64,000 nt of DNA from Microbotryum silenes-acaulis. Lineage: Eukaryota; Basidiomycota; Microbotryomycetes; Microbotryales; Microbotryaceae. The stretch's first letter is position 1; every line of letters starts with the position of its first letter. Below are positions 24,310 through 41,247 of the stretch, one piece after another. Made by a program: the position numbers and the translations under genes. Under the pieces are notes generated by a model, which was not told where the DNA came from, made no database searches, and saw nothing but the letters and a program-made list of their open reading frames with translations. The DNA lies in contig QPFY01000011.1 of the NCBI GenBank assembly GCA_003665825.1, positions 1,054,001-1,118,000 on the forward strand. Reading direction: 5' to 3'.

Positions 24310-24363
24310 GAGAGCCCGCCGAGACCCGGCCGAATTCCTCCGCGTTCGCACTCGCAGCTTCTC
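24310..24363. repeat. 54-bp segment inverted relative to the right duplicate
   Basis: The stretch from gagagcccgccgag to gcagcttctc is present as its reverse complement at 32464-32518 inside the otherwise collinear duplication. It is bounded by gaga and tctc on both copies, so a small flip between 4-bp inverted repeats is the simplest explanation. Confidence 0.8.
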
Positions 24364-24722
24364 TTCAGCCGTTGTCCCTTCTCACATCTAAGCACTTCCA
24401 AACTATCCACCCACTGGTCCTCCGAACGACCATATTGAATTCATGCTTTGATCGATGACCTCGCCGCCTTGCCGACAGGGATCACCTCCTGTTGCAGTGG
24501 CGTTTCCTCCCGTTGATCCTCACCCAAGACAAGGTGAGATATTGCTCCATTCCATGCAGTAACACTTACTTCCAAATTGCTTGATGTCCCCCAATCATAC
24601 GATGCTAATATAATAATCACGGAAACACGATTCCGTCCTGAGATGGCCCCATACCGACCTTCCGCGTAAATCAGTGACACTTCCGAACGCCTGTTCTTGC
24701 CCCGAGACCGCTCTCCACTTCA

Positions 24723-24838
24723 TCATCGCTTCTGCCTCTTGTTTGCTCGAGCCGCATCCAAGGTGTGTCCAATATTCCTAAGGTCGTTCAAGGAAGACGT
24801 GGGTTCCGGCGCAAGCAGAGTTTTCGGTCTCACAACCA
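24723..24838 (-). pseudogene. Truncated copy of the RdRP 3' end
   Basis: Encodes the last ~38 codons of the RdRP (VVRPKTLLAPEPTSS to KRQKR and the stop). Upstream of 24838 the sequence is unrelated, with a stop six codons before the joined frame. It therefore cannot be expressed as part of an RdRP protein. It keeps the gene's stop codon and the DNA downstream. Confidence 0.85.
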
Positions 24839-25307
24839 GTGGAGGTCTTGCTCAGACCAGGAGGTCTCGTTCGAGCGCCTGCTTTCGCGTTCGATCGTGT
24901 CATTCGAGATAGCGGCTTTGGCGGTCTGAAGAACGTGAAGAACGTCTTGCGAAGACCAGATGGCCTCCAAGCTTGCGCTCAGTCCGGACTTGGCCGGTGC
25001 TGATTTGCCGCGACCTTCTTGTTTTTCGGCGGAGGTTGTGGGACATGTCTTAGGGCCATCCGTGCCATTCGTTTCCATCTCGATTCGGGCGGCTCGTAGA
25101 CAGTCGAGTCGCTTTGGAAGGGTTCTTGACCTTGAAATTTGAGAGGAACAAGGCGACCAGTAGTTGCAGGATGTCGTTGTTATTATCCGATGGACGTCGG
25201 CCTTAAGTTGATGCCGCCCTCGGGTTTACCATCGTTCAGCCCAGGCAGTACCTTGATGAGCTCGCTTATAAGGAGGTACTGTCTCCATCTTCCAAGACTG
25301 ACGGCCC
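24839..25307. other. Unique sequence between duplication and inverted repeat
   Basis: No recognisable gene. It contains a 20-bp stretch near 25265 (cgcttataaggaggtactgt) that recurs in direct orientation near 31835 within the loop of the inverted repeat, followed by a similar catcttccaag. This suggests further, older rearrangement. Confidence 0.5.
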
Positions 25308-26088
25308 GGTCCGACGGATGCTATCCCATGGATGAGTCTGTGTCGTACGACTTTGATTATACATCGAGCATGTCCAAGTCGTATGCCATGCTCCGTCCAG
25401 CGACGACGTTCCGTTGAGGTGACTATGACGGTCCTCGCGGCTGGGGAGACCTTCTAGGCGGGGCTAGGCGGGGCTAGACGGTGTGGACGAGGGAGAGACG
25501 AGGTGCGAGGGAGTCTCTAGTGTGAGATCAGGTTAGGACCGTGAAGCAACGGAAGTAGGTCAAGGTGGTGGTGGCTCTCGAGATGGATTGGGACTAGGGA
25601 CTAGGGACTATGGGATCAAGGACGATGTTGTTGCTTGCAGGAAGCCAAGGAACGTCTACAAATGGGCCGCCTTTTATAGTAAAACCCGTGGAATGTTATT
25701 ATCGAAGGTCATGGAACTATCCTAAAAGAGTGGAGAGCGTGTGTAGAAGGAAATAGAAGTGAGTAGAATGAAATCGAGAGAATGAGCCCGAAGCTCGAGA
25801 TCCGAAATGGAAGCCGATGGAACGGCCAAGGAGCGAGACGATGGAATCAAATCGAAGAAGAGCGTGGAAGTGGATGGAACCAATTCGAAACTTGAGACCG
25901 GTGATCGTAACAGTGACGTAGCGAGCGGTGCTGTGGTGCAGCGTGAAGGTCGCTGTTCCCAAAAAGCAGTTGCAAATATCCATATTAAACATCAGCACTG
26001 GAAGAACCTCTGCATATGATCCAGCCTGAATCAGGAGGGCTCAAAGAGCTCCCAGCTTGCGTGCGTTGGCCTTTTAGGCGGCTACTAG
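25308..26088. repeat. Left arm, part 1, of a large inverted repeat (interrupted)
   Basis: Bases 25308-25423 and 25913-26088 are near-perfect reverse complements of 32076-32362. The intervening 25424-25912 is an insertion missing from the other arm. The arm continues past the copia element at 31100-31266. Confidence 0.9.
25424..25912 (-). mobile_element. Probable solo LTR (489 bp) with 5-bp target duplication
   Basis: This segment is absent from the opposite arm of the inverted repeat, where gtcac (32247-32251) is unbroken. Here it is flanked by gtgac on both sides (25419-25423 and 25913-25917), a 5-bp duplication typical of LTR-retrotransposon integration. Read on the minus strand it begins TGTTACGATC, a gypsy-like LTR start, and has a TATA-box-like ctataaaagg at about 25670. 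Its 3' end reads ...gtcata rather than ending in CA. No internal coding region is present, so a solo LTR is most likely. A non-autonomous insertion cannot be excluded. Confidence 0.7.
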
Positions 26089-31266
<5,178 letters not shown>

Positions 31267-31912
31267 TCGGCAACCTCAACCACTGCATACCACCAGTATC
31301 ACGAAGAGTCCCCCTGTTCATTACCTTTCTCAAAAAGGCGACGGAGATTATGTCCTATGTCAGGACAACAAGACGATCGTCACGGTCTCGACGGAATTCA
31401 AGACGGTTTACAACTTGCGACATTTCATGACCCAACATCGTCGAATCAAGGGACGTATCTGGCCTGCACCACTGCGCTCGACAATCATCGACATCCGCCT
31501 CGTAGGCCAGTCCCGTCGCCTCGTCCATTAAGAAGGATCAAGGTGAGCTTCACTCATAAAAACCCTACTCTGCGGGTTCCGGACAAGCTATCCCTACTAT
31601 GTATACGTGACCGACTCGTAACTCCCACCTGAATTTGTGTTATGGTGATTTCACAGTTAGCCCTACAGATGCTCCGTGCCAAAGCACGTTTCGGAATCAT
31701 CTTTGCTGCACACCATGGATGGTGGTCGTAGAGCTGGGTGAGTCGAAGTAGCAGATGCTATGAGGATCCATCACGCGACTATGGTACTGCTTCCTCACAC
31801 TTTCAAGGTGTAGTGGCTGATCTCGTGCTGTATCGCTTATAAGGAGGTACTGTCGACCATCTTCCAAGGACTGACCGCGGGGAGGTTCAAATCAGGTACC
31901 TTTAGCGAGGTG
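31267..31912. other. Loop between the inverted-repeat arms
   Basis: A spacer of 646 bp. Its first part holds a protein-like remnant (31301-31531). The remainder has no protein-like frame. Near 31835 is the partial direct copy of sequence at 25265. Confidence 0.6.
31301..31531 (+). pseudogene. Protein-like gene remnant, family not recognised
   Basis: The frame reads GDGDYVLCQDNKTIVTVSTE, then FKTVYNLRHFMTQHRRI, then RIWPAPLRSTIIDIRLVGQS and a stop. The alternating hydrophobic pattern looks like a genuine beta-rich C-terminal domain, not random translation. Together with the frame at 31104-31290 it may be the 3' half of a decayed gene, with a frameshift or intron between the two. No start codon or promoter is evident. 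I cannot name the family. Confidence 0.3.
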
Positions 31913-32362
31913 GAGCTCGTACAGCCGGCACGACGTACTTCCTGATGAAAGTGTCAAAAAAGCTCTCCCCTCTCGCCTTCCTTCCGCACGACAGTTGAGG
32001 TTAGATCTGAGATGTCGCGAAGGTAAGCGTCGAGTAGATGCCCCTGGAGCAGGTCATCAAACGCTTGCAACGTCACTAGTAGCCGCCTAAAAGGCCAACG
32101 CACGCAAGCTGGGAGCTCTTTGAGCCCTCCTGATTCAGGCTGGATCATATGCAGAGGTTCTTCCAGTGCTGATGTTTAATATGGATATTTGCAACTGCTT
32201 TTTGGGAACAGCGACCTTCACGCTGCACCACAGCACCGCTCGCTACGTCACCTCAACGGAACGTCGTCGCTGGACGGAGCATGGCATACGACTTGGGCAT
32301 GCTCGATGTATAATCAAAGTCGTACGACACAGACTCATCCATGAGATAGCATCCGTCGGACC
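31913..32362. repeat. Right arm of the large inverted repeat (uninterrupted)
   Basis: 450 bp, reverse complement of the left arm with both insertions removed (25308-25423, 25913-26088, 31100-31266). It keeps single copies of both target sites: gtcac at 32247 and ctagt at 32076. Confidence 0.9.
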
Positions 32363-32398
32363 AGGTGCGGTTTCAGGTGTCAGGTGTTTACGAGGGAG

Positions 32399-33017
32399 TC
32401 CGGTTAAGACATCGACTATCGTCCACGTGACCTGCATGTGACTTCAGCGCTTCAAATTCAGCCGAGAAGCTGCGGAGTGCGAAGGCGGAGGCATTCGGCC
32501 GGGTCTCGGCGGGCTCTCTTCAACTTCAACCGTTATCGCAGCTTCTCTTCAACTTCAACCGTTGACCCATCTGATATGTAAGCATTTCCAAACTATCTAC
32601 CCACTGGTCGTCCGAACGACCATATTGGATTCATGCTTTGATCGATGGCCTCGCCGCCTTGCCGACAGGGAGCACCTCCTTTTGGCGTTTCCTTCCGCCG
32701 ATCTTCACACAAGACAAGGCGAGATATTGCTCCATTTCATGCAGTAATTCTTACTTCCAAACTGCTTATGCCAATAATACGATGCTGACAAAATGAACAC
32801 GGAAACACGATTCCGTCCTGAGATGGCCCCATACCGACCTCCCGCGTAAATCAGTGACACTTCCGAACGCCTGTTCTTGCCCCGAGACCGCTCTCCACTT
32901 CATCATCGCTTCTGCCTCTTGTTTGCTCGAGCCGCATCCAAGGTGTGTCCAATATTCCTAAGGTCGTTCAAGGAAGACGTGGGTTCCGGCGCAAGCAGAG
33001 TTTTCGGTCTCACAACC
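32399..33017. repeat. Right (parental) copy of direct segmental duplication
   Basis: Matches 24239-24838. This copy includes the genuine end of the RdRP coding region (32903 upward) and its downstream DNA. It also carries a short tandem gain (cttctcttcaacttcaacc repeated near 32520-32565) not seen in the left copy. Confidence 0.9.
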
Positions 33018-36000
33018 GAGTGCGCCTTCGTGATACCCGCCAGCGATTTTTTGATCGCCATCAGCTCGAGCTGGAAGAGGAAGCATGGTCAGAGTTTATT
33101 CTTTCGACATTCTTTCGACGCACAAAGCAAAGCTCCCCAAGAAGATGGACTGACCATCCCCGGAGCGACTTTCATTCCCTGAATGCCCTTCGCCGCTCCA
33201 ATCTGACCATGCACTTTAGCCCAAAGCGCATCCGTCTTGAGACCCAAGATGTCGCGATGACACATATCATATACGAACTTGAACCTTGCTTCCTTGCCGG
33301 CTTCTCTAAAATCGACACGTTTGAAAGGACGGGGTCCGCGTAAGACGACGAAGGGGGAGTCCACGATCATGTCGTCCCTTGTTGCTTGGGAAGTTGAGGG
33401 TGCCGAGGTGGCATTCGTCGACGTCTCAGAGGTCTGGGACAGGACCAGTCCCGTTCCAGGGATCCCCGAAGATCGACTGCTGTTGTTGGATCGAGTGCCC
33501 AATTGTGGCTTCCCTACACTCTTCGGCTCGACCACGCACACTCGATCGATCTCGGCTTCCCACTCCCCTTGAGAACCAGTGAAGAGTGAATCCCCCGAGA
33601 TGGAGATATCATCGCTCATGAGATGCTGCGGGCTCGGGCTCGACTTGCGATGAACCCCGAGCATTTGCTCAACTTTGTCGGCATCCTCGTCGTCGGAGTC
33701 GAGTTCATCTAGTGTGGGTGCGCTACTTGGCTTCGTGTACGAGACGATAGGGGCGGGAGCGACGGCTTTCAGTCTTTCGAACAGTGAGGTCGAAGAGGTG
33801 GAGGGCTCTGGCATGAGAGGTTCGAGGTAGCAACACGACGCCTGCAACGGATTTGAGTCAGCATTCAACTGCAAAAAAGACTGGCTGTGCCATACGAATA
33901 CTCACAATCAACGTCCTCGCCGCTTTCGCCCCTTCCAATCCCGACAACCTCGCCGATCCAAAATGATCCCTGTCCAAGATCGACCAAAGCTTCCTCGAGC
34001 AATTGACAAGATCCTCCTTCTGGTTCTTGGACGACGACTTCCAAGCACTGGACGATTTCGGTGAAGGCGATCCAGGTGCTTGGTACGCTTTGCGGATCTC
34101 GTGCTTTGAGTCCCTTTCTCTAGCCCAGGAGAATAGGAGCATCTTGTAGTCGTTCCAGGCCGTCTGCGCGGGCGAAAGGACGTCAGCATCAGCTGGGCGG
34201 AGCAAACCACATCAAGTGAGAAGCACAGAACAACGCACTTTAACATGCTGAAGGATTATCTCCAAATCCCTATAATAAGCACTCCCCTCGACGGACCTCC
34301 CCTGCTCCACCCTCGCCATCGCCCACTCCCTCCTCCAAGGGCCCGCCAAATCCTCATCCACATCCGCCTTCCACCCTTTCGACACCTCCCTCCATTTCGC
34401 AGGTGCTTTATCCAATGCCAGTCGACCTTCTTTCACCAGCTCGTCCATGACATGCTTCCCTAGCCCGACAGGACGAGTCGCGAATTTCTGAGCTCGAAGA
34501 TCGGCGTCGAGTCGACCTTCCTCCCTTTCGGTCCATTCGGGCGTCAGCAGGCCAGGGGGAAGTTGAGCCTGAATTTTGGGCCAGTACCGATCGTTGAGAC
34601 TGAGACCCTGTTTCCTTCCATCCAGAGCGCGGGCAAAGAGGTGACCAAACAGGCAAGTTTTGGGGTGGTCCAACCCGAGGCAGTAAGCCAGCTTGGTGTG
34701 CAATTTCGAAAGTTGCCCAAATCGAGCGTCTTGGAATAGACCCGAAATGAGCATTCGAGATAGTCCATTCGAATTTGCTTGATTGATCAAGGGGAGGACG
34801 CAGTTGAACACTTTGCGACGATCGACGGCAAAGAACTCGGCGTCGCGGAAGGGTGGGTCGGCGAAAGATGGGTTTGCTTTGCTAGCGTCGAAGGCTTCAA
34901 CGATCGTCGGGTCGGTGATGATCAAGAGCTTATCACCTGTGACCAGAAACTTCTACATTAGCATCTCGTCGGTCAGAAAGAGAAGGGGTCTAATACAATC
35001 CTAGACTTGCCATCATAATCTCCACCCGAAAGAATTGAACAAGCTGCCCTCTTGCCTTTGGAAGGAAGAATGATCAAGTCATAGACATTGCGGAACTCAG
35101 GATGAAACACAGCCTTGAACTTCTGTACATCGCAAGGCTGGATAGCCGGCGGTCGGGTGACGAGCACATTCCCTGCAACGACGTTGCTGAACCGTGAGCC
35201 GTTCTGGATCGCCTCCGAAGCTTGGAAGAAGATCTCGCCTTCGTTGAGGAGGCCGAGGTGGTCGGCGACGACGAGGGCAGTGCGACACTGTTCCGAAGTC
35301 AACTTGAAAGACGTGTTGCGCTTGATTTGGTCTTGGGCGATCCAATCCAATTTGGCACCCAGGGGTGGGCATGCCCCGACCGTCCCCCCGTCGGGTGAAA
35401 ACCCAGCCTGGATCATTTCGACGACGAGCTCAAGGATCGTATTCGGTGCTCCAGACGACGCATCCAAACGCCCATCCAGTACAAAACCACTCGAATCATC
35501 CTCGTGTTCGCCAACTTCAACATCGTCGATCAACTCTTCCCCCTCCCAAGCATTGTCCCGAATCGTCGCGGGGTCCGACGAGGAGCGAGCTTTGAACAAC
35601 CGTTCCTCGTGCACTCGCGTCGTCTTTTCGATATGGTAGAGTACTTGTCCGAGATCTTTGAACTCAAAGAATGGGTCGCAGATCGCCTGGAGTTGCTTCT
35701 TGAGCAGCTCGCGAAAGATTTGGACGGGGACGCCGCAATGCGCGAGCACTTCAAACGTTTGCTTCCCCTGCATAGCACAAGGTGTGGAGTTATTAGCACG
35801 AGGTCGAATCAGTAGGTAGCTTGAATACTGACCAGTTTTGCAGAGTCTCTCGGAGAAGGTATCGAATGCAGCTCAAAGGTGAAACGCTGTGTCTGAGCAT
35901 CGTCAAATTTCCACTGCGAGTCCCTCACTTCGATGAAAGAGGCCTCGGTACCCCACGGCGAGAGTGGAGCCACAGTCCATACACCTATGAGAGGATCGTG

Positions 36001-38343
36001 CATCAGTACTGAAGGCCGCTTCAGAGGGGGGTGGTCCTTGTTCGCACCTTTCCCAGGTCCCAGACGTCCTTGCGCCGCGGGTGGGAGGCCTCTTAGCAAC
36101 CGACCGTCCCCCTCAGCCGCTGTCAACTTCTCCGCGATTTGGGACATGGCCTGGTTCATAAAGCAGATCAAAAGTCAATTCAGCGCCCAAGCAAGCGCGC
36201 TCAAGATGATTTGTACTTGCCGCATCAGATATCAACCCGCAGCCATCCGTCATCACGACCTCCGAAGCCATATGCGGATCATCACTTGAAAGATACTCGA
36301 CCTCTGCTCTCGCAGGTTTCATCTCCGTTCGGATCGATCGCCCATCCTTCATTTTCATTTCGAACACGATGGAGACCACATCAAATCTTGCTGAGTGACC
36401 CGCTCGCGCCCATACCTGAACGAAAGAGGGGCCCGTTACGGCAGCTGGTAAAGGAGTTCCAGGCGGGGTCGACTGTATGACCGCGATATGCGGACAGGTG
36501 TTATAGTCGAGTCGCCAGACCATCGCTCGTCGAGCCACGCCGTTCGGTCCAGGAATCTCGTATGTTCCTCTGATTGCACCTGTGTTGAGACCAAGATCAT
36601 TTTTTCCAGTGAGTTAGGAGTTGCTGCACATGCGGCTTTGTAGTCTCCGACACGTCAGGGCGTCACGGCGAGAATACTGACTGGGAAGATAATCAGGCGG
36701 TAGACGCTCGTCCAATTCACTGTCATCCAGGTCACGCAAAGCGGTATAGACCTTGTACATCATGGCATACGAGACGGTCAAAGAATCTGACATGATGTCC
36801 GGGATGCGTAAGACATGAGCCCGTGGGAAGACCACGGTTGGGATAGTCGGTGTGAGGCCGAGTTCGAATCGTGCGGCCCATTTCGCGACCGACATGGACT
36901 GATTCAAGTTGACGTCGATATACTGTGAGGCGGTAGACAACATTGGGACAAGTAAATCCCGATCCTCCTGTACAAGCTCGTGCCACGCTGAGCTCATCCT
37001 ACTACCCACATTTTGACAAAACTTGATGAGCGAGATCGTGGGTATCCGAGGGCCCGAGGCACACCAATAAATCATCGCATCGTCTTTGTGACAAAAGGGG
37101 AAGTACTGACGTCCAAAAATATTGATGGGATGGTGAAAGAACTGCTGGATCGTCGAGCGCAGAGGATCCTTCGAGTCCGAGTCAAGAGATGCAGTGTGGA
37201 TCAACTTGCGTTCAATCTTGAGCCGAAAGAAACGATCCGAACCGTAACGCCGGAAGATGTTGCTCCCCATGCCGACGTGTGCGGGACAGAGCCTGACGAC
37301 AAGCTTCTTGGTCTGTGCATCGACTGTCAAGTCGCCCGTAAAGTGGATCGTCCCAAGTTTGAAAGCAGCTTGCATCTCCTCGAGCGACTCTTGTTCTGGG
37401 ATTCGCGACCAGAGCGATTCTTTTGGCGCATCGAAGCGACGCCCGCTGGATCGGCCTACGAGGGACTGCAGGTGGTCAACCATGAGTTTAAGGTTGGGGG
37501 GTTGGGTCATAAGTGTATAGGTTTCCCAGTTGATGCTCGACTGCGGAAGGCCCTGATGTAGTGCTCGCGCGTGCTCCCATTGGTGAAGCTTTGGCGGGCA
37601 ACAGCTGGGGTCAGCTGGGTGAAAGCAGTTTTGAGTGGGTTGAACAAGAAACTGACCCAAGAGCAGGTATGCTCGAGCCTTTGTCGATGAAAGCGAGCGG
37701 AGACGATGCAGACATGGGCCGTGTTGCCCGCTTCGCACAGGTGTCCTATGAATTTTCGCACACCTCTTTGGGTGCGTCAGCAAAACAACCCCGAAGAAAA
37801 GGAGCGCGTCTGGTGGAGAGGAGTCATGTGAGCGAAAGGCGACTTGCCGGAATCTTGCGCCTGAATCAACGTCCAAGACGAGACAACATTCGATCTAGTA
37901 TTGGAGGAGGGGGTATATTTTGGGGTGTTCGAGGTGGGCCTTCTTGACATGAGTGGGCTCCACACCTTTTTCGTCGGAGCTGGTGCTGCCGAGTCCTCTG
38001 GCGCGCCGGCCTCGACCGACCCTTCTCTTTGGGCGACGCTGGTCGGAACCGAGCGAGGCAGTGGGGCCAAACGAGTCGTAGTAGAACTCGAACAAGTGGC
38101 CGATCCGAAATTAATACTTTGAAAGGGCTTCTTGAGGTCTCCAGGCATTTGCATTTGTACTGGAGCTGCGTCTTGCGCCACCTGGGATCTCGGCCTCGCT
38201 CGAGCGCTTGAAATTGCCGCCGGGGTCGTGTAGGGCACAAGCAGTGTGAACGATCCCGGCCGTGAAGCCGACAACGAAGACGAAGAGGATGAAGACGACG
38301 GGCGTCCGAGCCGCTGTGCAGAGTTCGACTTTGCCGGTGCCAT
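32903..38343 (-). CDS. RNA-dependent RNA polymerase (QDE-1/Rdp1 family)
   Basis: Cellular RdRP that converts aberrant transcripts to double-stranded RNA for Dicer in RNA silencing. The catalytic loop is SGGDYDG|DKLLIITDP, giving the DYDGD signature. Also visible are VVMTDGCGLIS, NVLVTRPPAIQPCDVQKFKA, FRNVYDLIILPSKG, and the C-terminal helical part (RRKVFNCVLPLINQANSNGL, CHRDILGLKTDALW). The N-terminal ~190 residues are Ser/Pro-rich and probably disordered. About nine introns are needed. The one at 34937-35010 has a GC donor (gcaagt) and splits the catalytic motif. The last exon runs from LELMAIKKSLAGITKAH to the basic tail ANKRQKR and stops at 32903, inside the duplicated segment. An in-frame ATG at 38424 is an alternative start. 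Confidence 0.88.
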
Positions 38344-38824
38344 TGTTACCGACGACGGGACCTTGGACGGCTCTGCTCTATATGGCGACTGAACTGGCTC
38401 GTGCGTCGTAGCGTAGAGGTCCACTGCACGGCCGTCACGTCGTGTCTCCCCCCACCTGTGATTGTCTCAGCCGGTCCTAGGGGTCGATCCAAGTTGGAGA
38501 ACACGACCAGCGCCTGTGAGTGGGGTAGCCAGCGTGGGAAGTGTTGGGAAGCCAAGCTAGGAATGGAACCTGAGGATGAATGAAGGCACGGAGATAGAAC
38601 ACAAAGGTAGAAATGCCCAATCACAGCGGAACACCCAGGCTCAAACCCCGTTGCCCGCGCGGCCTCACGCGGCCGGGAACAGCCGGGAACACGAGTCTAC
38701 ACGAGTGCGGAGGTCCCTCGAGGTCCCTCGACCGGTCTCTTGTCCTCCGCGCCTCCGCGCCTCCCCACATTCCCAGTCCCGGCTTAGGTTCACGCACCAC
38801 TCAAACACGCACGCCTCGCCACCA
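38344..38824. promoter_or_regulatory. Divergent promoter region, RdRP and mitochondrial TyrRS
   Basis: About 480 bp between two divergent starts. It contains a short tandem duplication (gaggtccctc twice near 38710; gcctccgc twice near 38748). No clear TATA box is seen. Confidence 0.5.
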
Positions 38825-40870
38825 ATGTTACCGCGGGAATTGATGCAGCGAGTCGCCAGGCCTTCCTTGCTCCCCACATGCTGGGGTACACGACCGATCA
38901 CTTGTCGCAGCTTCGCAACCACTCGTCTCGCTCGCAACGTCGTCAAGGAGCTGCAGGCACGAGGTATGGTTGCTGACCTCACAAGGTAAGCGTTGTAGCG
39001 TTCTTGTCCGGGTTGTGCTCGTAAGTTCATGGTGTATCGCCACCTTCTGCACTCACAGTCGGTCGGTCACCAAGCATGTCGAGCGACCGGTGACCGTCTA
39101 CCTCGGCGTCGACCCTTCCGCGAGTTCACTACATGTCGGCAACCTCGCAGCTCTCGTCGGACTGCTTCACTTTCGGCTACAGGGACATACAGCTATTGCT
39201 CTTGTATGTCCATCCGCTCGCCAAAGCTCATGCTCAGCCTTTTCCACTGATCACTCGTGCTTGTTCCCTCAGATCGGAGGGGCGACCGGATCGGTAGGAG
39301 ATCCATCGGGGAGATCGACCGAGCGCAACGCCCTATCGTCCTCGCAACTCGACACCAACGTCCGAGCCATCACTTCCCAAGTCGCGGGCTTCCTCGACCG
39401 AGGCGTGCCTTTTGCTCAATCCCGGAATAGACGGAGAGATTCCCCCGAGTCTGAATCTTCGCTTGGCCAGATAAGGGTCGAGAACAACCTCGACTGGTTA
39501 GGTGGGATGGGCCTGTTGCAGTTCCTCAGTTCGGTCGGAAAGATAGCGAGGATATCAACGATGCTTTCACGCGAGAGGTGGGTGGTTCAAGAGCCCATGC
39601 GATGCGCACGGAAGATCTAGTACTCTAATCTTGAGATTGTCTGCCTTCCACAGCGTCAAATCACGACTCGAATCGTCCTCGGGCCTCTCCTTCACCGAGT
39701 TCAGCTACCAACTCTTGCAGGCGTTTGACTTTCTCACCTTGCATCAACGTCATAACTGTACGATCCAACTCGGCGGGTCGGACCAACTCGGCAACATCAT
39801 GTCCGGCATCGAGATGATTCGCAAGAATCAACTCCAGGCCCAGACCCTTCCCCTCGATGCAACACCACCAACTACGGACGTGGAACCCAAAGTAGGAGGT
39901 GATCACGAAGATCCGGCGTATGGCATCACGATGCCGTTGTTGACGACCGCTTCGGGGGAAAAGTTCGGCAAGAGTGCTGGGAATGCCATCTGGCTGGACC
40001 CGGGCATGACAAGTCCTTTTGAGCTGTATCAGGTGCGTTCGAGACTTGGAATTTAGTTTGGGATAATTCTGATATCGACCATTGTCGGTGATCGTCACAG
40101 TTCTTCCTTCGGACAACAGATGAGGAGGTGCACAAGTATCTCAAAATCTTCACTTTTGTGCGAGTAATTGAGCTGGAAGCCATTATGGCTGACCACAAGG
40201 TGGGTTTTGGGAGAGTGATTTTCATTCTGGTGTTGATAAACTGACTTGTTCGTTTCTTGTAGGCCCATCCCGAAAAACGGGTCGCACAAAAGATCTTGGC
40301 GGCCGAGGCGACCGAGCTCGTTCATGGAGGTGAGTACAGCCTGGAGACACGAGATAATCACGGCCCGGCGTACTTACCGATTCTACTCTCTGCAGCACTG
40401 GGATTGCGTCAGGCAATCGCCGCGACCTCCCTCTTTTACGGCTCGGACCCGGCAACGCTCGATCTCGCCTCTATCATCGAGGCGCTCGAGGCGAAACCGA
40501 CGTCCGACTCGACCCAGCCGGATGCGCAGCTACCTTCGATGATTCTAAATTTTCCCAAAGAAGAGTTCCTGGGACAGGCATTGGAGAAGATTGTGATTGC
40601 TTGTGGATTGGCCACGTCAAAGAGTACGGCCACGGCGCGGTTCAGATTGGCAGTTGGACCTTGTCAATCCCAAACTGATTTGATCATGTCTTTTATGGGT
40701 GTACAGCACAAGCCAGACGAGCGGTCGATCAAGGTCTGATCTCGATCAATGGGACCAGAGTTGCACCTAAGAAACATCAGAGGTCGATCGAAGTGGACGA
40801 TTTGTTGCTGGATCGAGTGGTGTTGCTCAAGATGGGCAAGCAGGGGAATAAGGTTGTTGTATTGGAATGA
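38825..40870 (+). CDS. MSY1: Tyrosyl-tRNA synthetase, mitochondrial
   Basis: Charges mitochondrial tRNA-Tyr. The N-terminus (Arg-rich, RSFATTRLARNVV) suits a mitochondrial presequence. The class I core shows YLGVDPSASSLHVGN (HIGH-like), then IGGATGSVGDPSGRSTER, DWLGGMGLLQFL, FTEFSYQLLQAFDF, then IQLGGSDQLGNI, and the KMSKS-type loop GEKFGKSAGNAIWL. The C-terminal S4 RNA-binding domain appears only after removing an intron at 40640-40716: SKSTATARRAVDQGLISING, ending VVVLE at 40870. Reading straight through the intron instead gives a false stop at 40739. Other introns lie near 38987-39059, 39200-39270 and 39575-39655. All catalytic landmarks are intact. Confidence 0.92.
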
Positions 40871-41247
40871 AGTGATGGACCTTAAGCATGAGATTCCGTT
40901 AATCACCCTAGATAACATGGTCCTTGTCCTTGTGTCTGCATGTTTCGCATGGGTTCAGAATTTCGCTGGCGCCAGCTCGGCTCTCGGCCCCCACTTCTTA
41001 ATTTCCCCACGTCGCCGCTCAGTCATGCTCTTTTCTCTCCTCCTTCGACACCGGCCGGCCCGAGGTCCTCTTTTTCAGCGTCTGAGGTAATCGTCTAGAT
41101 ATCTTCCCCGCCAGCTCAAGGTCCCAATATCTCAAGCCCACTCCAGCAGCTCGATCGAATCGACCGACGTCACTCTACCTGCAGCTGACTCAGCGCGGTC
41201 CGCGGCTTACCGTCGCACCACCGCGCGGTCCCACTCCGTTCGCGACC
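40871..41247. other. Intergenic region upstream of MFS transporter gene
   Basis: About 380 bp between tandem genes. The half nearest the transporter start is rich in pyrimidines and short CG-rich words, typical of a leader. No gene or RNA structure was recognised. Confidence 0.5.

Larger units (their letters stand above)
24239..24838. repeat. Left copy of direct segmental duplication (RdRP 3' region)
   Basis: Matches 32399-33017 in the same orientation at high identity. Both copies share long runs such as the tract from gacacttccgaacgc to ggtctcacaacc. This copy stops exactly at ctcacaacc. In the right copy that point lies inside the last exon of the RdRP gene, so this is the daughter copy. 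Small indels and one 54-bp inverted segment distinguish the two. Confidence 0.9.

Noticed and set aside
33089..33092. RdRP ending at the stop near 33089
   Set aside because: That stop lies in an intron. The splice from APGM to LELMAIKKSL gives a plausible basic C-terminus ending at 32903.
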